From the NCBI GenBank assembly GCA_910574015.1, contig CAJSYQ010000001.1, positions 236,637-300,636 of the forward strand: a stretch of 64,000 nucleotides of DNA, in the 5' to 3' direction. Shown one piece after another: positions 18,318 through 27,736 of the stretch. The stretch's first letter is position 1, and each line of letters starts with the position of its first letter. The notes below the pieces were generated by a model that was not told where the DNA came from, did not search any database, and was given only the letters and a program-made list of their open reading frames with translations. Origin of the DNA: Eubacteriaceae bacterium. GTDB taxonomy: Bacteria; Bacillota; Clostridia; Lachnospirales; Lachnospiraceae. Both the position numbers and the translations under genes were made by a program.

Positions 18318-19379
18318 TTAACATAATTGACGCGATATTTTGTCACAAATCCCGAAAATATCCGCATTGAACTTCTGCCCCGCCTCCCCTCTCATAATAT
18401 CCAGGGCAGCTTCTCTGCTATGGTTATCTTTCCCGGTGAGCCTGCAGTACTCCGCCATAACAGCCACGATCTGGGCTGCCAGTGGAATCTCATTCCCCGC
18501 CATCCCGGACGGATAGCCGCTGCCGTCCCAGCTCTCATGATGGCACCGGGCAATATCAATGGATGTATTGATAAAATCATTATAGTCGTTATTTACATAA
18601 AGGTCACTCAGAAGCTTCGCCCCTATCGTAGTATGCTTCTGTAATGCAGCCGTCTCCTCTTGCGTAAGGTTTCCTTCCTTCCGCAGGATTTCCGCCGGGA
18701 CTCCAATATTCCCAATATCGCAGAGCGGCGCCGCCAGCTCAATGGCGTCGATAAACGTATCCGATATCTTATCCTCAAAAAGAGGCGAGAGCTGCATCCC
18801 CTGTGCCAGGATCTGGCAGTTCCGTTTCAGACGTCCAGTATAGTCTTTGTCATAATCGGCATTCTGGGCAGCAATATTGGCCAGAGCGTACAATATGTTT
18901 TTCTTTTCCTGCTCCATCTGCCGAAGCTGTTCGCTCACTGAGATCTGCAGTCTCCGATTCATCTCCGCCAATTTGAACCCCGTCTCATATAGCCGCAGAT
19001 GAACGCCCACCCGCGCCTGTACCAGTTCGGCAATAAAAGGTTTCGTAATATAATCCGCCCCTCCCAGCCGGAATCCCTCCACAATATCCTGGGGATTGTC
19101 AAAGGCCGATATAAATACAATAGGAATACTCCTTGTGGCCTCTTTTGACTTCAATCTCCGGCACAGCTCATAGCCATCCATCTCCGGCATGGAAATATCG
19201 GTCAGGACTAGATGTGGAAGCTGTTTCTTTACCAGCTCCAATGCCTGCTGTCCGCTCTCTGCCAGAACGGGAACGCAGTTCATATTCTTTATGATTTCTT
19301 CCAGAATAAGCCGGTTCGGCTCAAGATCATCAACAATCAGAACCCTCTGACCCTCCATGCTCTTTTCTTCTTCACTCAT
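18318..19379 (-). CDS. Response regulator with degenerate HD-GYP-like domain
   Basis: A receiver domain (phospho-Asp in LVLTDISMPEMDGYE) joined by a coiled-coil to an HD-GYP-like domain, 353 residues. In the HD motif the usual HDIGK reads CDIGN, so the metal-ligating His is replaced by Cys and the Lys by Asn. The later ADVYDAL-type motif reads MAEYCRL. KHTTIG and HHESWDGSGYP are kept. c-di-GMP hydrolysis is therefore doubtful; binding or a scaffold role is possible. I place the start at 19379, preceded by GGAGGGG, instead of an ATG 30 bases upstream inside the kinase gene. It follows the PAS kinase by 4 bases. Confidence 0.85.
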   Translation of the reverse strand: MSEEEKSMEGQRVLIVDDLEPNRLILEEIIKNMNCVPVLAESGQQALELVKKQLPHLVLTDISMPEMDGYELCRRLKSKEATRSIPIVFISAFDNPQDIVEGFRLGGADYITKPFIAELVQARVGVHLRLYETGFKLAEMNRRLQISVSEQLRQMEQEKKNILYALANIAAQNADYDKDYTGRLKRNCQILAQGMQLSPLFEDKISDTFIDAIELAAPLCDIGNIGVPAEILRKEGNLTQEETAALQKHTTIGAKLLSDLYVNNDYNDFINTSIDIARCHHESWDGSGYPSGMAGNEIPLAAQIVAVMAEYCRLTGKDNHSREAALDIMRGEAGQKFNADIFGICDKISRQLC

Positions 19380-19383
19380 GCCA

Positions 19384-20820
19384 TCACCCCTCCATCTGCA
19401 GGATATCATTTAATTCGGCATACTGCGCCGTTATCCTTTCATAGTTTTCCTTCTGGATCGCCATCTTCAGCCTGAGAACAATCCGTTTCACATCGGACGG
19501 TGCCTCCATAGTCAGCTGACGGACAGTTTCCATAAACATCTCTGCCTTTTCCCAGTTCTCCATCTCCACACAAAGAATCAGCTTGGAAAGCACCTTTTTC
19601 AGATTTTCCTGATTCTCCGGCGTCCCATAAATCTTAATCGCATCCTCTTCTTCTTCCGAGTCGCCGGGCCAGACAGCTTCTCCTGCCACGGGCTGCGCCA
19701 GCCAGTCTCCCTGTCCCACCGGATGATTATCCTCTTCACATATGCCCACCCAGATGGAGAAGGAAAAAGTACTTCCCTTATTTTTCTCGCTCTCTACTTC
19801 AATGGCGCCTCCCATCAGCTCCGCCAGCTGCTTACTGATATTCAGCCCCAGACCAGTGCCGCCGTATTTTCTTGAAATAGAGGCATCCACCTGCGAGAAG
19901 CTCTGAAACAGCTTATCCTTATCCTCCTGATCGATGCCGATACCCGTATCCTTCACAATAAAAAACAGTTCCATACGATCCTTTACCTGTGCCGTCTTCA
20001 CAACCTCTACTGTGATTTTCCCCACAGATGTGAACTTCTGGGCATTGGATAAAAGATTATTGAGAATCTGAACGATCCGCAACTCATCCCCGATAATATG
20101 CTCCGGAATCTGGGGAGATACCGTCATAAAAAAACCAAGCCCCTTCTCCGTGATCTTGTTGATGTGATTGCTTCTGACATAATCCAGCATATCACGGAAA
20201 TGGAACCGGCGCGGCTCCAGCGTAAATTTCCCTGCCTCCAGCTTCGAGAAATCCAGAATATTATTTATGATCTTATTCATATCACCGCAGCACCGTTCAA
20301 TGAGCCGCAATGACTTCTCCACTCTGCTGTCAATCTCCTCATCCAGCAGTTCTTTGACATTCCCCAGTATACCATTCACCGGTGTACGCAGCTCATGTGT
20401 CACATTGGCGACAAACTCAGACTTCACCTTCATGGCCTGCTGCGCTTCTTCCCTTACCTGCTCAATCTCCCTTCCCAGATGCTCCCTCTCCAGCATATCA
20501 TTCGCCATACATATGTATAAACCCGAAAAATCATCTGTGACAATCTTTGCCTCTACCGGAAAGCATGTTTTATTGGTCCGGTATGCCACAAGATTATGAA
20601 CCTCTGCATCCAGCGGAAACCAGGTATCCGAACTGTTGGTACACGCCTTGAACATATTAGGAAAGATCTCGTCAATCTTCCTGCCCCGCAGTTCATCCTT
20701 CCCTCCCAGTTTCTCCCTTGCCACCGCATTGGCATAAGAAATAACCCCGGAATGATCAAATGTGACCACGATCTCAAGGGCATTTTCCATCGGAAACGTC
20801 AGACTCAGATTCTCTTCCAT
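19384..20820 (-). CDS. Soluble PAS-domain sensor histidine kinase
   Basis: A 478-residue cytoplasmic kinase without membrane helices. A PAS domain occupies about 12-115 (VTFDHSGVISYANAVAREKL). It is followed by a short coiled-coil, HisKA with phospho-His in NVTHELRTPVNGILG (about 142), and the ATPase motifs NNLLSNAQKFTS, VKDTGIGID and GGTGLGLNISK. The last 110 residues are an acidic linker and a helical bundle of HPt-like size but without an HxxKG motif. The gene sits directly before the degenerate HD-GYP regulator, its probable partner. A terminator-like hairpin ends 18 bases before the start codon. Confidence 0.9.
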   Translation of the reverse strand: MEENLSLTFPMENALEIVVTFDHSGVISYANAVAREKLGGKDELRGRKIDEIFPNMFKACTNSSDTWFPLDAEVHNLVAYRTNKTCFPVEAKIVTDDFSGLYICMANDMLEREHLGREIEQVREEAQQAMKVKSEFVANVTHELRTPVNGILGNVKELLDEEIDSRVEKSLRLIERCCGDMNKIINNILDFSKLEAGKFTLEPRRFHFRDMLDYVRSNHINKITEKGLGFFMTVSPQIPEHIIGDELRIVQILNNLLSNAQKFTSVGKITVEVVKTAQVKDRMELFFIVKDTGIGIDQEDKDKLFQSFSQVDASISRKYGGTGLGLNISKQLAELMGGAIEVESEKNKGSTFSFSIWVGICEEDNHPVGQGDWLAQPVAGEAVWPGDSEEEEDAIKIYGTPENQENLKKVLSKLILCVEMENWEKAEMFMETVRQLTMEAPSDVKRIVLRLKMAIQKENYERITAQYAELNDILQMEG

Positions 20821-20838
20821 CGCAATCCCTCCTGCACC

Positions 20839-20867
20839 AAAAAAGGGCTGGTTGAGAACCGCAGCCC
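20839..20867 (-). terminator. Terminator-like hairpin (possible attenuator) in the leader of the PAS kinase
   Basis: On the minus strand GGGCT-GC-GGTT pairs with AACC-AGCCC around a three-base loop and is followed by six T. It ends only 18 bases before the kinase ATG, just ahead of its ribosome site. A terminator in this place would stop transcription before the gene, so it is a candidate attenuator. No known riboswitch was recognised. Confidence 0.55.
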
Positions 20868-20923
20868 TCCGAAAAACGCTGTGCGTCTTTCACTTCACGA
20901 AACGAGAACTTATCAAAAAAGGT

Positions 20924-20959
20924 AAAAAAGGCAACAAAAAAATCTCTTTTTTTGCTGCC
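20924..20959 (-). terminator. Strong terminator after the receiver-HD-GYP gene
   Basis: On the minus strand GGCAGCAAAAAAA pairs with TTTTTTTGTTGCC (one G-T wobble) around a GAGA loop and is followed by six T. It lies 18 bases after the stop of the HD-GYP gene. Confidence 0.8.
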
Positions 20960-20977
20960 TGCTTTGTAAACTATGTA

Positions 20978-22060
20978 TCATTGAAATTCAAACATCTTTA
21001 TCACTTCTACAACATTGAAGAAATCCACTTTAGCAAGCCCAAAACACTCCAACATATCCGGCGAAAACAATCCGCATTCACCGCCCATTATCATATCAAA
21101 TGCTATATTATTTGCATATACACTCTTATATACTCTCGGACTCACCAGTGCATCATAGACGTCAGCAATCGCCACGACCTGCGCACTTATAGGAATTTCT
21201 TCTCCTACCAGATGATCCGGATAACCATTCCCATCCCATCTCTCATGATGATACCGGCAGATCTCATAACAATACTTATAAAAATCGCTGTCATGATTCC
21301 CATAAAACTTCTCCAGTATATCACAACCGATGGTTGTATGGGTCTTCATAACTTCAAATTCCTGTGTTGTCAGGCGTTCTGGTTTCAGCAGAATGGAATC
21401 CGGAATGCCAATCTTGCCTATATCATGCAGGGCAGATGCCCTGGTGATCTCTGCGATCTGAGTATCTGTAATGCCGTATTTCGGAAAATACTGCTGAAGA
21501 TACCTGAGCATAATCCTGGTAAAATATTTGATACGCCTTGTATGCTCTCCTGTCTCAGCGCTTCTGAATTCTACCACCGAGCTCAATGCATCAATCATAA
21601 ATTCATTGGTCTCACGGATCTCCTTCTCCTGCGCCCGGATAGCCTTTTCCTGCTCCTTCAGGCGCTGCTCCATATTCCGCTTATTCTGATACAGCTCTAT
21701 GATGTTCCTGCTTCTCCTCTTAACGATGCGCGGGTAAAACGGCTTGTGCATCACATCCGCCACGCCATATGTATAGGCCTTTCCCTCACTGTTGCTGACG
21801 CTCTCGCCAGTAATGAGAATAACCGGGATCCTCTCAATGAGATCCTGCTCTTTCATATAATCAAGAACCTTGAACCCATCCATGACAGGCATCACAATAT
21901 CCAGCAGGATCAGGACGATGTCTGTGCTATTCTGAATCTGTGTGACTGCCTTCTGACCATCCTCCGCTTCCAGGATTTCATACTCCTCGCGGAACATTTC
22001 CGCCAGTACGGCACGGTTTACTTCTTCATCATCAACAATCAAAATCTGCTGCTTATTCAT
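20978..22060 (-). CDS. Response regulator with intact HD-GYP phosphodiesterase domain
   Basis: A 360-residue protein. The N-terminal receiver (Asp in LILLDIVMPVMDGFK) is followed by a charged coiled-coil (about 125-165) and an HD-GYP domain. Its key motifs are intact: LHDIGKIGIPD, KTHTTIGCDIL, YHHERWDGNGYPD and AIADVYDALVS. It would hydrolyse c-di-GMP under phosphorylation control. It is the intact counterpart of the degenerate protein at 18318-19379. It has its own promoter (22104-22132) and terminator (20924-20959), so it is a single-gene unit. Confidence 0.92.
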   Translation of the reverse strand: MNKQQILIVDDEEVNRAVLAEMFREEYEILEAEDGQKAVTQIQNSTDIVLILLDIVMPVMDGFKVLDYMKEQDLIERIPVILITGESVSNSEGKAYTYGVADVMHKPFYPRIVKRRSRNIIELYQNKRNMEQRLKEQEKAIRAQEKEIRETNEFMIDALSSVVEFRSAETGEHTRRIKYFTRIMLRYLQQYFPKYGITDTQIAEITRASALHDIGKIGIPDSILLKPERLTTQEFEVMKTHTTIGCDILEKFYGNHDSDFYKYCYEICRYHHERWDGNGYPDHLVGEEIPISAQVVAIADVYDALVSPRVYKSVYANNIAFDMIMGGECGLFSPDMLECFGLAKVDFFNVVEVIKMFEFQ

Positions 22061-22103
22061 ACTTTTCCCTCATCACTTCTTCTACTGTTTATAATCTGCT
22101 ATA

Positions 22104-22132
22104 AATCTACCACTTTTTAATACAAATGTCAA
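22104..22132 (-). promoter_or_regulatory. Sigma-70-type promoter of the HD-GYP regulator
   Basis: On the minus strand TTGACA (22127-22132) and TAGATT (22104-22109) are 17 bases apart. They lie about 45 bases upstream of the ATG at 22060, in an AT-rich intergenic stretch. Confidence 0.65.
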
Positions 22133-22160
22133 GCAGTGATTTCACCCTGGTATCATCTGA

Positions 22161-24089
22161 CTAACTCAGTATCTCATTTGTCTCCTGCAGTACTTTGCGC
22201 ATTTCTTCTGTCATGTGGGTGACACTGGTCATATAATCCTTTATCATCAGCCCTTTATCTGACATCTGCGTCGTATTTTCTGCCGCTCCTGCCACAGTGG
22301 CCAGCATCTCGCTGGTGGCCTGGTTAAAGTTCTCCACCACCCGGTTGACATCGGCAATGGCCCTGTGGATCCCCTCGTCGCTGGCCTGAGCATTTCCCAC
22401 TGCTGTTTTGGAGTTCTCCGACAGCGCCTGGATACTGGATGCCACAACGGCAAAGCCCCGTCCAGCCTCTCCTGCCCTGGCCGCCTCTATGGAGGCATTC
22501 AGGGAGAGAAGATTAATTTCCTCTGCTATATTTTCCACATTGCTGGTCATCACATTATACTGCTCCACGCTGTCGTTTATATGATCCATGGAGCCGATAA
22601 TGTTGGAATTCAGTTCCTGCAGCTCATTCATATGAGTGATCACGTTTTCCATCTCCGCACTGCTCTCCACACCAGAATCCCGGATCACATCAGCATGGTC
22701 TTTCACTACCGCAATCTTTTCAGTCAGCTCTTCAAAAATATCCTGCAGCCGGTTATTCATATTGAGAACCTTTTCATTGATATCGCTTACCTTATGCCGC
22801 TCCCGGCGGATACAGTCCAGCATATACTGATAACAGTTTTCTTTCTCGTTGATTCCCCTGGCAAGGGCAATGGCCATCTCCCGGCAGGAACGGTAGCCGC
22901 AGGCATGGCAGTCGAAATTTCTTTCCTGCTCCGAAAACTTGCCAAGAGCCTCAAAGCTCTGTTCAATCTCCGCCTCGGAAATCGTTGTGACATTCTCATT
23001 CTTCTTTTTGTAGCTCCGCAGAAAATCCTCCAGCCTCAGCTCTTTGTCAAACTGGGCAAACTGCTTGTCCACACCCTTCCTTGTGGTATTCTCCTTCCGT
23101 CTCTTTCTGGCGTGCTTCTCCACATCATACATAATATCATTCATGGCAAAGAGATGATAATTAACGCCGGTAGCCGGCCCCCCATTACAGCCGTTTTCAC
23201 AGTTTAATACATCGAATACATCCGGCATATCCTCTCTCTTCAATTCACTGTATGTATTCAGATCCTTATAAAGCTTTTCCGTCCCCTCCGAGGTGATCAC
23301 TTCCATATCCGGATCATGGATCAGCAGGTTACTCATCAACCCACCCGGTTTCGGATAGATCGCCCCCTCCATGCCCTGCTGGCCGTCAAACTCAAATTCA
23401 CTGAATATCTTTACTTTCGGAAGTTCTACGCCGTTCTCCCTGAAATAATCCTGCAGATGCTCCATGGTGACATTATAGTCGATCACTCCCGTATCGTGAA
23501 ACTCGTCTATCTTCGCGATACACGGAGAGAGCGCCGCAATCTTCCCTCTAAATCCCAGCACCTTTCTCATATAAATGGCAATGCACATCATCGGACTCTG
23601 AACCGGGGACAGCTGCGGAACCAACTCGTGCTTATGCTTCTCAATATAGTTCACCACAGCTGCACAGGGCTGGGAGATCACCTTTGTCCCAGGATTCTTC
23701 TTAATATAACGGATATGCGCCCAGGTACAGATATCCGCTCCCAGTCCCACATCGTAGATGGCCTTCACTCCCTGATTGCGCAGCCATTGCAGGGCATGGC
23801 GCCAGTTTCCGTCAAAGGCAATCTTAATGGCAGGCGCCGCGATCATGGCCACCTCTTTCCCGTCCCTTAGATCCTGAAGAAATACATCGATATCATCCCG
23901 GAAAAACCTTGCCCCATGGGTACAGGCATTGATACAGGCACCGCATTTAATACATTTCTCATCATCAATCTCGATCCTCAGCTTTTCGTTCTCATCAAAG
24001 CGCCCCACATTGGCGTCCCCCACCGGACACACCCTGACACAGGCATTGCACCCAACACATTTGTCCGTCCTTACATCAACTATACTCAC
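22161..24089 (-). CDS. FeFe-hydrogenase-like sensor fused to an MCP signalling domain
   Basis: A 642-residue soluble fusion. The N-terminus has a two-cluster ferredoxin domain (CVGCNACVRVCPVG and CIKCGACINACTHG). A hydrogenase large-subunit-like domain follows with modified H-cluster motifs: QPCAAVVNY (about 140), SPCIAKIDE (about 185) and NCENGCNGGPATG (about 297). Catalytic hydrogenases instead have TSCxPxW, MPCxxK and ECMxCPGGC. An extra Fe-S motif, CHACGYRSC, is near 395. The last 200 residues are an MCP signalling domain with EEINLLSLNASIEAARAG and AGRGFAVVASSIQAL. There are no membrane helices. Known sensory hydrogenases suggest a role sensing H2 or redox state, here coupled to CheW/CheA. 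Confidence 0.9.
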   Translation of the reverse strand: MSIVDVRTDKCVGCNACVRVCPVGDANVGRFDENEKLRIEIDDEKCIKCGACINACTHGARFFRDDIDVFLQDLRDGKEVAMIAAPAIKIAFDGNWRHALQWLRNQGVKAIYDVGLGADICTWAHIRYIKKNPGTKVISQPCAAVVNYIEKHKHELVPQLSPVQSPMMCIAIYMRKVLGFRGKIAALSPCIAKIDEFHDTGVIDYNVTMEHLQDYFRENGVELPKVKIFSEFEFDGQQGMEGAIYPKPGGLMSNLLIHDPDMEVITSEGTEKLYKDLNTYSELKREDMPDVFDVLNCENGCNGGPATGVNYHLFAMNDIMYDVEKHARKRRKENTTRKGVDKQFAQFDKELRLEDFLRSYKKKNENVTTISEAEIEQSFEALGKFSEQERNFDCHACGYRSCREMAIALARGINEKENCYQYMLDCIRRERHKVSDINEKVLNMNNRLQDIFEELTEKIAVVKDHADVIRDSGVESSAEMENVITHMNELQELNSNIIGSMDHINDSVEQYNVMTSNVENIAEEINLLSLNASIEAARAGEAGRGFAVVASSIQALSENSKTAVGNAQASDEGIHRAIADVNRVVENFNQATSEMLATVAGAAENTTQMSDKGLMIKDYMTSVTHMTEEMRKVLQETNEILS

Positions 24090-24237
24090 AATCCCTTCCT
24101 CCTTTTGTCAGTCTCTCATACCCTCTGCCATCCCATGCTGTCACGTTCCTTTCTTAATTATAAATAAAATTATAAAATACCCATTACCCGGTGTCAACCT
24201 TCATTTTCCCGGCACCGGAATCTTAGATGTTGTCCCA

Positions 24238-27200
24238 TTAGGAGAGGAACTGTTTCAGCACCGATATGAACACATCCATATCCAGGGGCTTTGCTATATG
24301 GGCGTTCATGCCATTCTTGAGCGCCGCCTCCTTGTCCTCTTCCAGGGCGTTTGCCGTCATGGCAATGATGGGCAGATCCCGGACATCCTTTCTGGGCAGA
24401 TTCCGGATCGTACGGGTCGCCTCATATCCATTCATAATGGGCATCTGGACATCCATCAGTATCGCATCATAATAATTCTCCTCTGCGGCTTTCACCATTG
24501 CCACTGCATCCGTTCCATCCGGCGCTGATTCAACGACGAAACCGGCCTCCGTCAGGATTACTTCCGCGATCTCACGGTTCAATTCAATATCCTCCACCAG
24601 AAGAACGCGCTTGCCGCTGAAATCAACCAGTGTCCATGCATCTTCCTTTCTGTCCTCTTTGTCGATAAGATTATTGGCTGCCAGCAGTGCCGATTTCAGA
24701 TCCGACATAAAGAGCGGCTTTGCACAGAATGCCGTAATCCCCGCCTCTTCTGCCTCTTCCTCGATATCCGACCAGTCATAGGCCGTGAGAATAATAATGG
24801 GTGCCTCATCCCCCACCACCCTGCGGATCCTTTTGGCCGTTTCCAGGCCGCTGGTCTCCGGCATCTGCCAGTCAATAATATAGGTGTGATAGGAATCCCC
24901 TTCCTCATAGGCACTCTTAGCCCGATATACCGCCTCTCTTCCCGATGTGGTCCACTCCGAGCGGAGCCCGATTTGCTTTAACATTTTGCTGACGCTGTCG
25001 CAGGTATTGAAATCATCATCTACTACCAGCGCACGCAGCCCCTGGAGCTCTTTGATCTGTTCCGCATTTTTCTCCACATCCTGCAGCTTCAGTGTGAATT
25101 CCACTGTAAATGTACTTCCCTTGCCGACTTCACTCTCCACTTCGATAGTACCGTTCATCATCTCAATGATATTTTTCGTAATAGCCATGCCAAGCCCCGT
25201 ACCCTCGATGCCGGAACGGGTAGCCGTATTCTCCCGTTCAAAGGGTTCGAAGATGTGATCTACAAAATCCTGCGACATGCCGATCCCGTTATCCTTTATA
25301 ATGAAGATATAATCACCATATCCGTGACGGAATGTGGTCTTCTGCATAATGCGGAATGAGATGGTCCCCCCTGCCGGCGTATATTTCACCGCATTGCTCA
25401 GAAGATTGATAAATACCTGGTTGATCTTCAGGGCATCCGCGATCACATCCTCATTGGCCACCTCAAAGGTATCGATAAACAATTCCAGCTGCTTTGCCTT
25501 CACCTGAGGCTGAATGATATTCACCAGATTGTGCATCAGTTCTGATATATTGCACTCCTGCTCCTTGATCTGCACCTTACCGCTCTCAATCCTGCTCATA
25601 TCGAGAATATCATTGATCAGGCTGAGGAGATGGTTGCTGGAGGACAACACCTTCTGCAGGCAGTCCCGCACCTGGTCTTTGTTGTCGATATGACTGGCCG
25701 CAATGGTGGCAAAGCCGATGATGGCATTCATCGGAGTACGGATATCGTGAGACATATTGGAAAGAAACGTGGTCTTTGCCCGGTTTGCATGCTGCGCCTG
25801 CATCAGTGCATCCTGAAGCGCCCGGGTCTGTTCCCTCTGCTTCTGCACTTGGTCAGTGATATCCCGGGACACCACCATCACCATAATATCATCTGTGTCA
25901 TTGTCCTTCGTCATCACAAAGGACTGCCGGATACACATCTGCGTCTCGGGAGCTTCCCATGCCCAATAATCTACGGTAACCTCCGCATGCCCCTGCTCAA
26001 ACCGTTTCCGCAGAAATTCCATGTTGACAGTGGTGTTGTAAGTCTCTATAGACTCCTCCAGCACATACTGCTCCCATCTCTCAAAGCATTCCGAGGCGCG
26101 GCAGGGCGCCCGCAGCCCGGCTCTATCAAGAAGAGAGATCTCCTGCCCTTCGTATACGCGGATGATATCCTGATCGATCCGATCCTGGGTCAGGTTAAAT
26201 TCAAAGGTACAGAAAGAATTAGATGTAATGGCAATGCGGTACTGCCGCTCCTTACGGTCCGCCAGGGACATTTCTTCCTGAATGCGCATCTCTTTCTTCT
26301 TCAGCTCCGTGACATTCTGACGGATAAAGAGAACCTTACTGGCTCTGCCATCCCTTCTCTCCAGACAGATAATATTCATATGCTCCCACTCCTCACGGCC
26401 GTCCCGCAGGACATGGCATTCCAGAAGCCGGTCATTCTGTTCTTCCATGGAGGCTGCGATGGCATCCAGACCGATTTCAGCGGCAAATTCCTTTTTTTCA
26501 CCCTCCTCGATCATCAGAGAACAGAGGTGCCCAAACAATTCCTCATAGCTGCCACTCACCGCGATGCCGCTGTTCTCCGGCCTGGTTCCCATAAGATACT
26601 GGTAGGTACCGCTTTCCAGATCCACCATAGTATAACGGGTGAACAGGGTATTTACACCGTGAATGACATACCCCATCTCACGGTTTTCCCTCTCCAGCTG
26701 CTTCTTTTTCCTTCCCGCCCGGATCACAATGGTTATGATATAGATGACAAACAGCAGGATCAGCATAAATTCCAGCCGGATCCCCACTAAGTTCTCATCC
26801 TGTATCATCTTCTGTGTCACATTTTTCGGAAATGTCTGCACCAGAACGAAATCATTTCTCGGCAGATAGATGACGCAGATATTATCCGTCCCACAATCCG
26901 GGGCGCAGATAAAGGCCCCCTCGCCGCGCCTCTCAAATATTTTTTCCGCCTCATCTGCCGTATTCCTGTCGATCACTCCGGATCCCGTCAGAATATCCAG
27001 CAGTTTTTCATTGTACTCCCGGTCGTCCGAACCGGCCACTACCCTGCCCTCCGGCGTACACAGATATACCTCTGCCTTTTCTCCAAAATACGAAGTCGCC
27101 AGCATATCCTGCAGATATTCCTCCGCCAGATAAGCCCCCCGGAGCACTCCGATTATCTCTCCCTTGTACCGCACAGGAGCATAGAAGTTCACCATAGTTT

Positions 27201-27630
27201 CGTCAAAGAAATGAGAATCAAATACAACAGAAATCCCACCCTCTCCCTTCATCCCATTGTTGTAGAAATCCCGATTCCTTACATCCGCGGTCCGTCCGTC
27301 CGCAGCATGATCCACACCTTCTGCATCCGTATAGATCAGCGCATCAAACAACGTGTTCCTCTCCATCTCCCGCAGCATTTCCACTGTGATGACCGGCTCT
27401 GACAGTCCCTCACCCACAAAATAGGAATGTACATTGATCCGGTTGAGGGCATCACTCAGCTCCTCATCCAGCTGGCCCGCTTTCAGGCGGGCAGAATCCG
27501 CCGCATAATTCTTATTCCGCTCCTCCATGCGCACACTGTTTTGTCTTGTATACCATCCAAACAGAGCGATCATCGCCGCCAGAAGGATCACGACGTATAG
27601 GATTTCCTGTATCGATTTCTTTCTTTTCAT
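24238..27630 (-). CDS. Large membrane hybrid histidine kinase with two receiver domains
   Basis: An 1130-residue sensor. A membrane helix at about 10-28 and another at 283-303 bracket a double-Cache-like extracytoplasmic domain. A cytoplasmic PAS-like region follows (about 320-600). HisKA has phospho-His in NMSHDIRTPMNAIIG (about 630). The ATPase motifs are FINLLSNAVKYTP, IKDNGIGMS and GTGLGMAITK. Two receivers have Asp in IIDWQMPETSG (about 920) and LMDVQMPIMNG (about 1057). It has the same core layout as the kinase at 8434-10986 but a longer cytoplasmic sensor region. It has no HPt domain of its own. It is the first gene of the island, just downstream of tpiA. Confidence 0.92.
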   Translation of the reverse strand: MKRKKSIQEILYVVILLAAMIALFGWYTRQNSVRMEERNKNYAADSARLKAGQLDEELSDALNRINVHSYFVGEGLSEPVITVEMLREMERNTLFDALIYTDAEGVDHAADGRTADVRNRDFYNNGMKGEGGISVVFDSHFFDETMVNFYAPVRYKGEIIGVLRGAYLAEEYLQDMLATSYFGEKAEVYLCTPEGRVVAGSDDREYNEKLLDILTGSGVIDRNTADEAEKIFERRGEGAFICAPDCGTDNICVIYLPRNDFVLVQTFPKNVTQKMIQDENLVGIRLEFMLILLFVIYIITIVIRAGRKKKQLERENREMGYVIHGVNTLFTRYTMVDLESGTYQYLMGTRPENSGIAVSGSYEELFGHLCSLMIEEGEKKEFAAEIGLDAIAASMEEQNDRLLECHVLRDGREEWEHMNIICLERRDGRASKVLFIRQNVTELKKKEMRIQEEMSLADRKERQYRIAITSNSFCTFEFNLTQDRIDQDIIRVYEGQEISLLDRAGLRAPCRASECFERWEQYVLEESIETYNTTVNMEFLRKRFEQGHAEVTVDYWAWEAPETQMCIRQSFVMTKDNDTDDIMVMVVSRDITDQVQKQREQTRALQDALMQAQHANRAKTTFLSNMSHDIRTPMNAIIGFATIAASHIDNKDQVRDCLQKVLSSSNHLLSLINDILDMSRIESGKVQIKEQECNISELMHNLVNIIQPQVKAKQLELFIDTFEVANEDVIADALKINQVFINLLSNAVKYTPAGGTISFRIMQKTTFRHGYGDYIFIIKDNGIGMSQDFVDHIFEPFERENTATRSGIEGTGLGMAITKNIIEMMNGTIEVESEVGKGSTFTVEFTLKLQDVEKNAEQIKELQGLRALVVDDDFNTCDSVSKMLKQIGLRSEWTTSGREAVYRAKSAYEEGDSYHTYIIDWQMPETSGLETAKRIRRVVGDEAPIIILTAYDWSDIEEEAEEAGITAFCAKPLFMSDLKSALLAANNLIDKEDRKEDAWTLVDFSGKRVLLVEDIELNREIAEVILTEAGFVVESAPDGTDAVAMVKAAEENYYDAILMDVQMPIMNGYEATRTIRNLPRKDVRDLPIIAMTANALEEDKEAALKNGMNAHIAKPLDMDVFISVLKQFLS

Positions 27631-27666
27631 AAAACTTTTCCTCCAGAATGTATCCCTTCAGAGATG

Positions 27667-27716
27667 TAAAAAGAACAGGCTCTACAAGCTGGCTTATATC
27701 GCTTGTAAACCGCCTG
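27667..27716 (-). terminator. Terminator after tpiA
   Basis: CAGGC and TACAAGC on one side pair with GCTTGTA and GCCTG on the other, with a small internal loop. The minus strand continues TTCTTTTTA. It begins 20 bases after the tpiA stop and separates glycolytic genes from the signalling island. Confidence 0.65.
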
Positions 27717-27736
27717 CCCTCTCTATTTGCATACTG

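Noticed and set aside
20860..20930. c-di-GMP-I riboswitch before the PAS kinase
   Set aside because: A GACGCACAGC string recalls part of the consensus, but the other conserved segments and receptor helices are not visible.
20762..22120. A 452-codon plus-strand frame
   Set aside because: It lies antisense to the HD-GYP gene, whose domain motifs are complete. The plus frame has no family resemblance or ribosome site.
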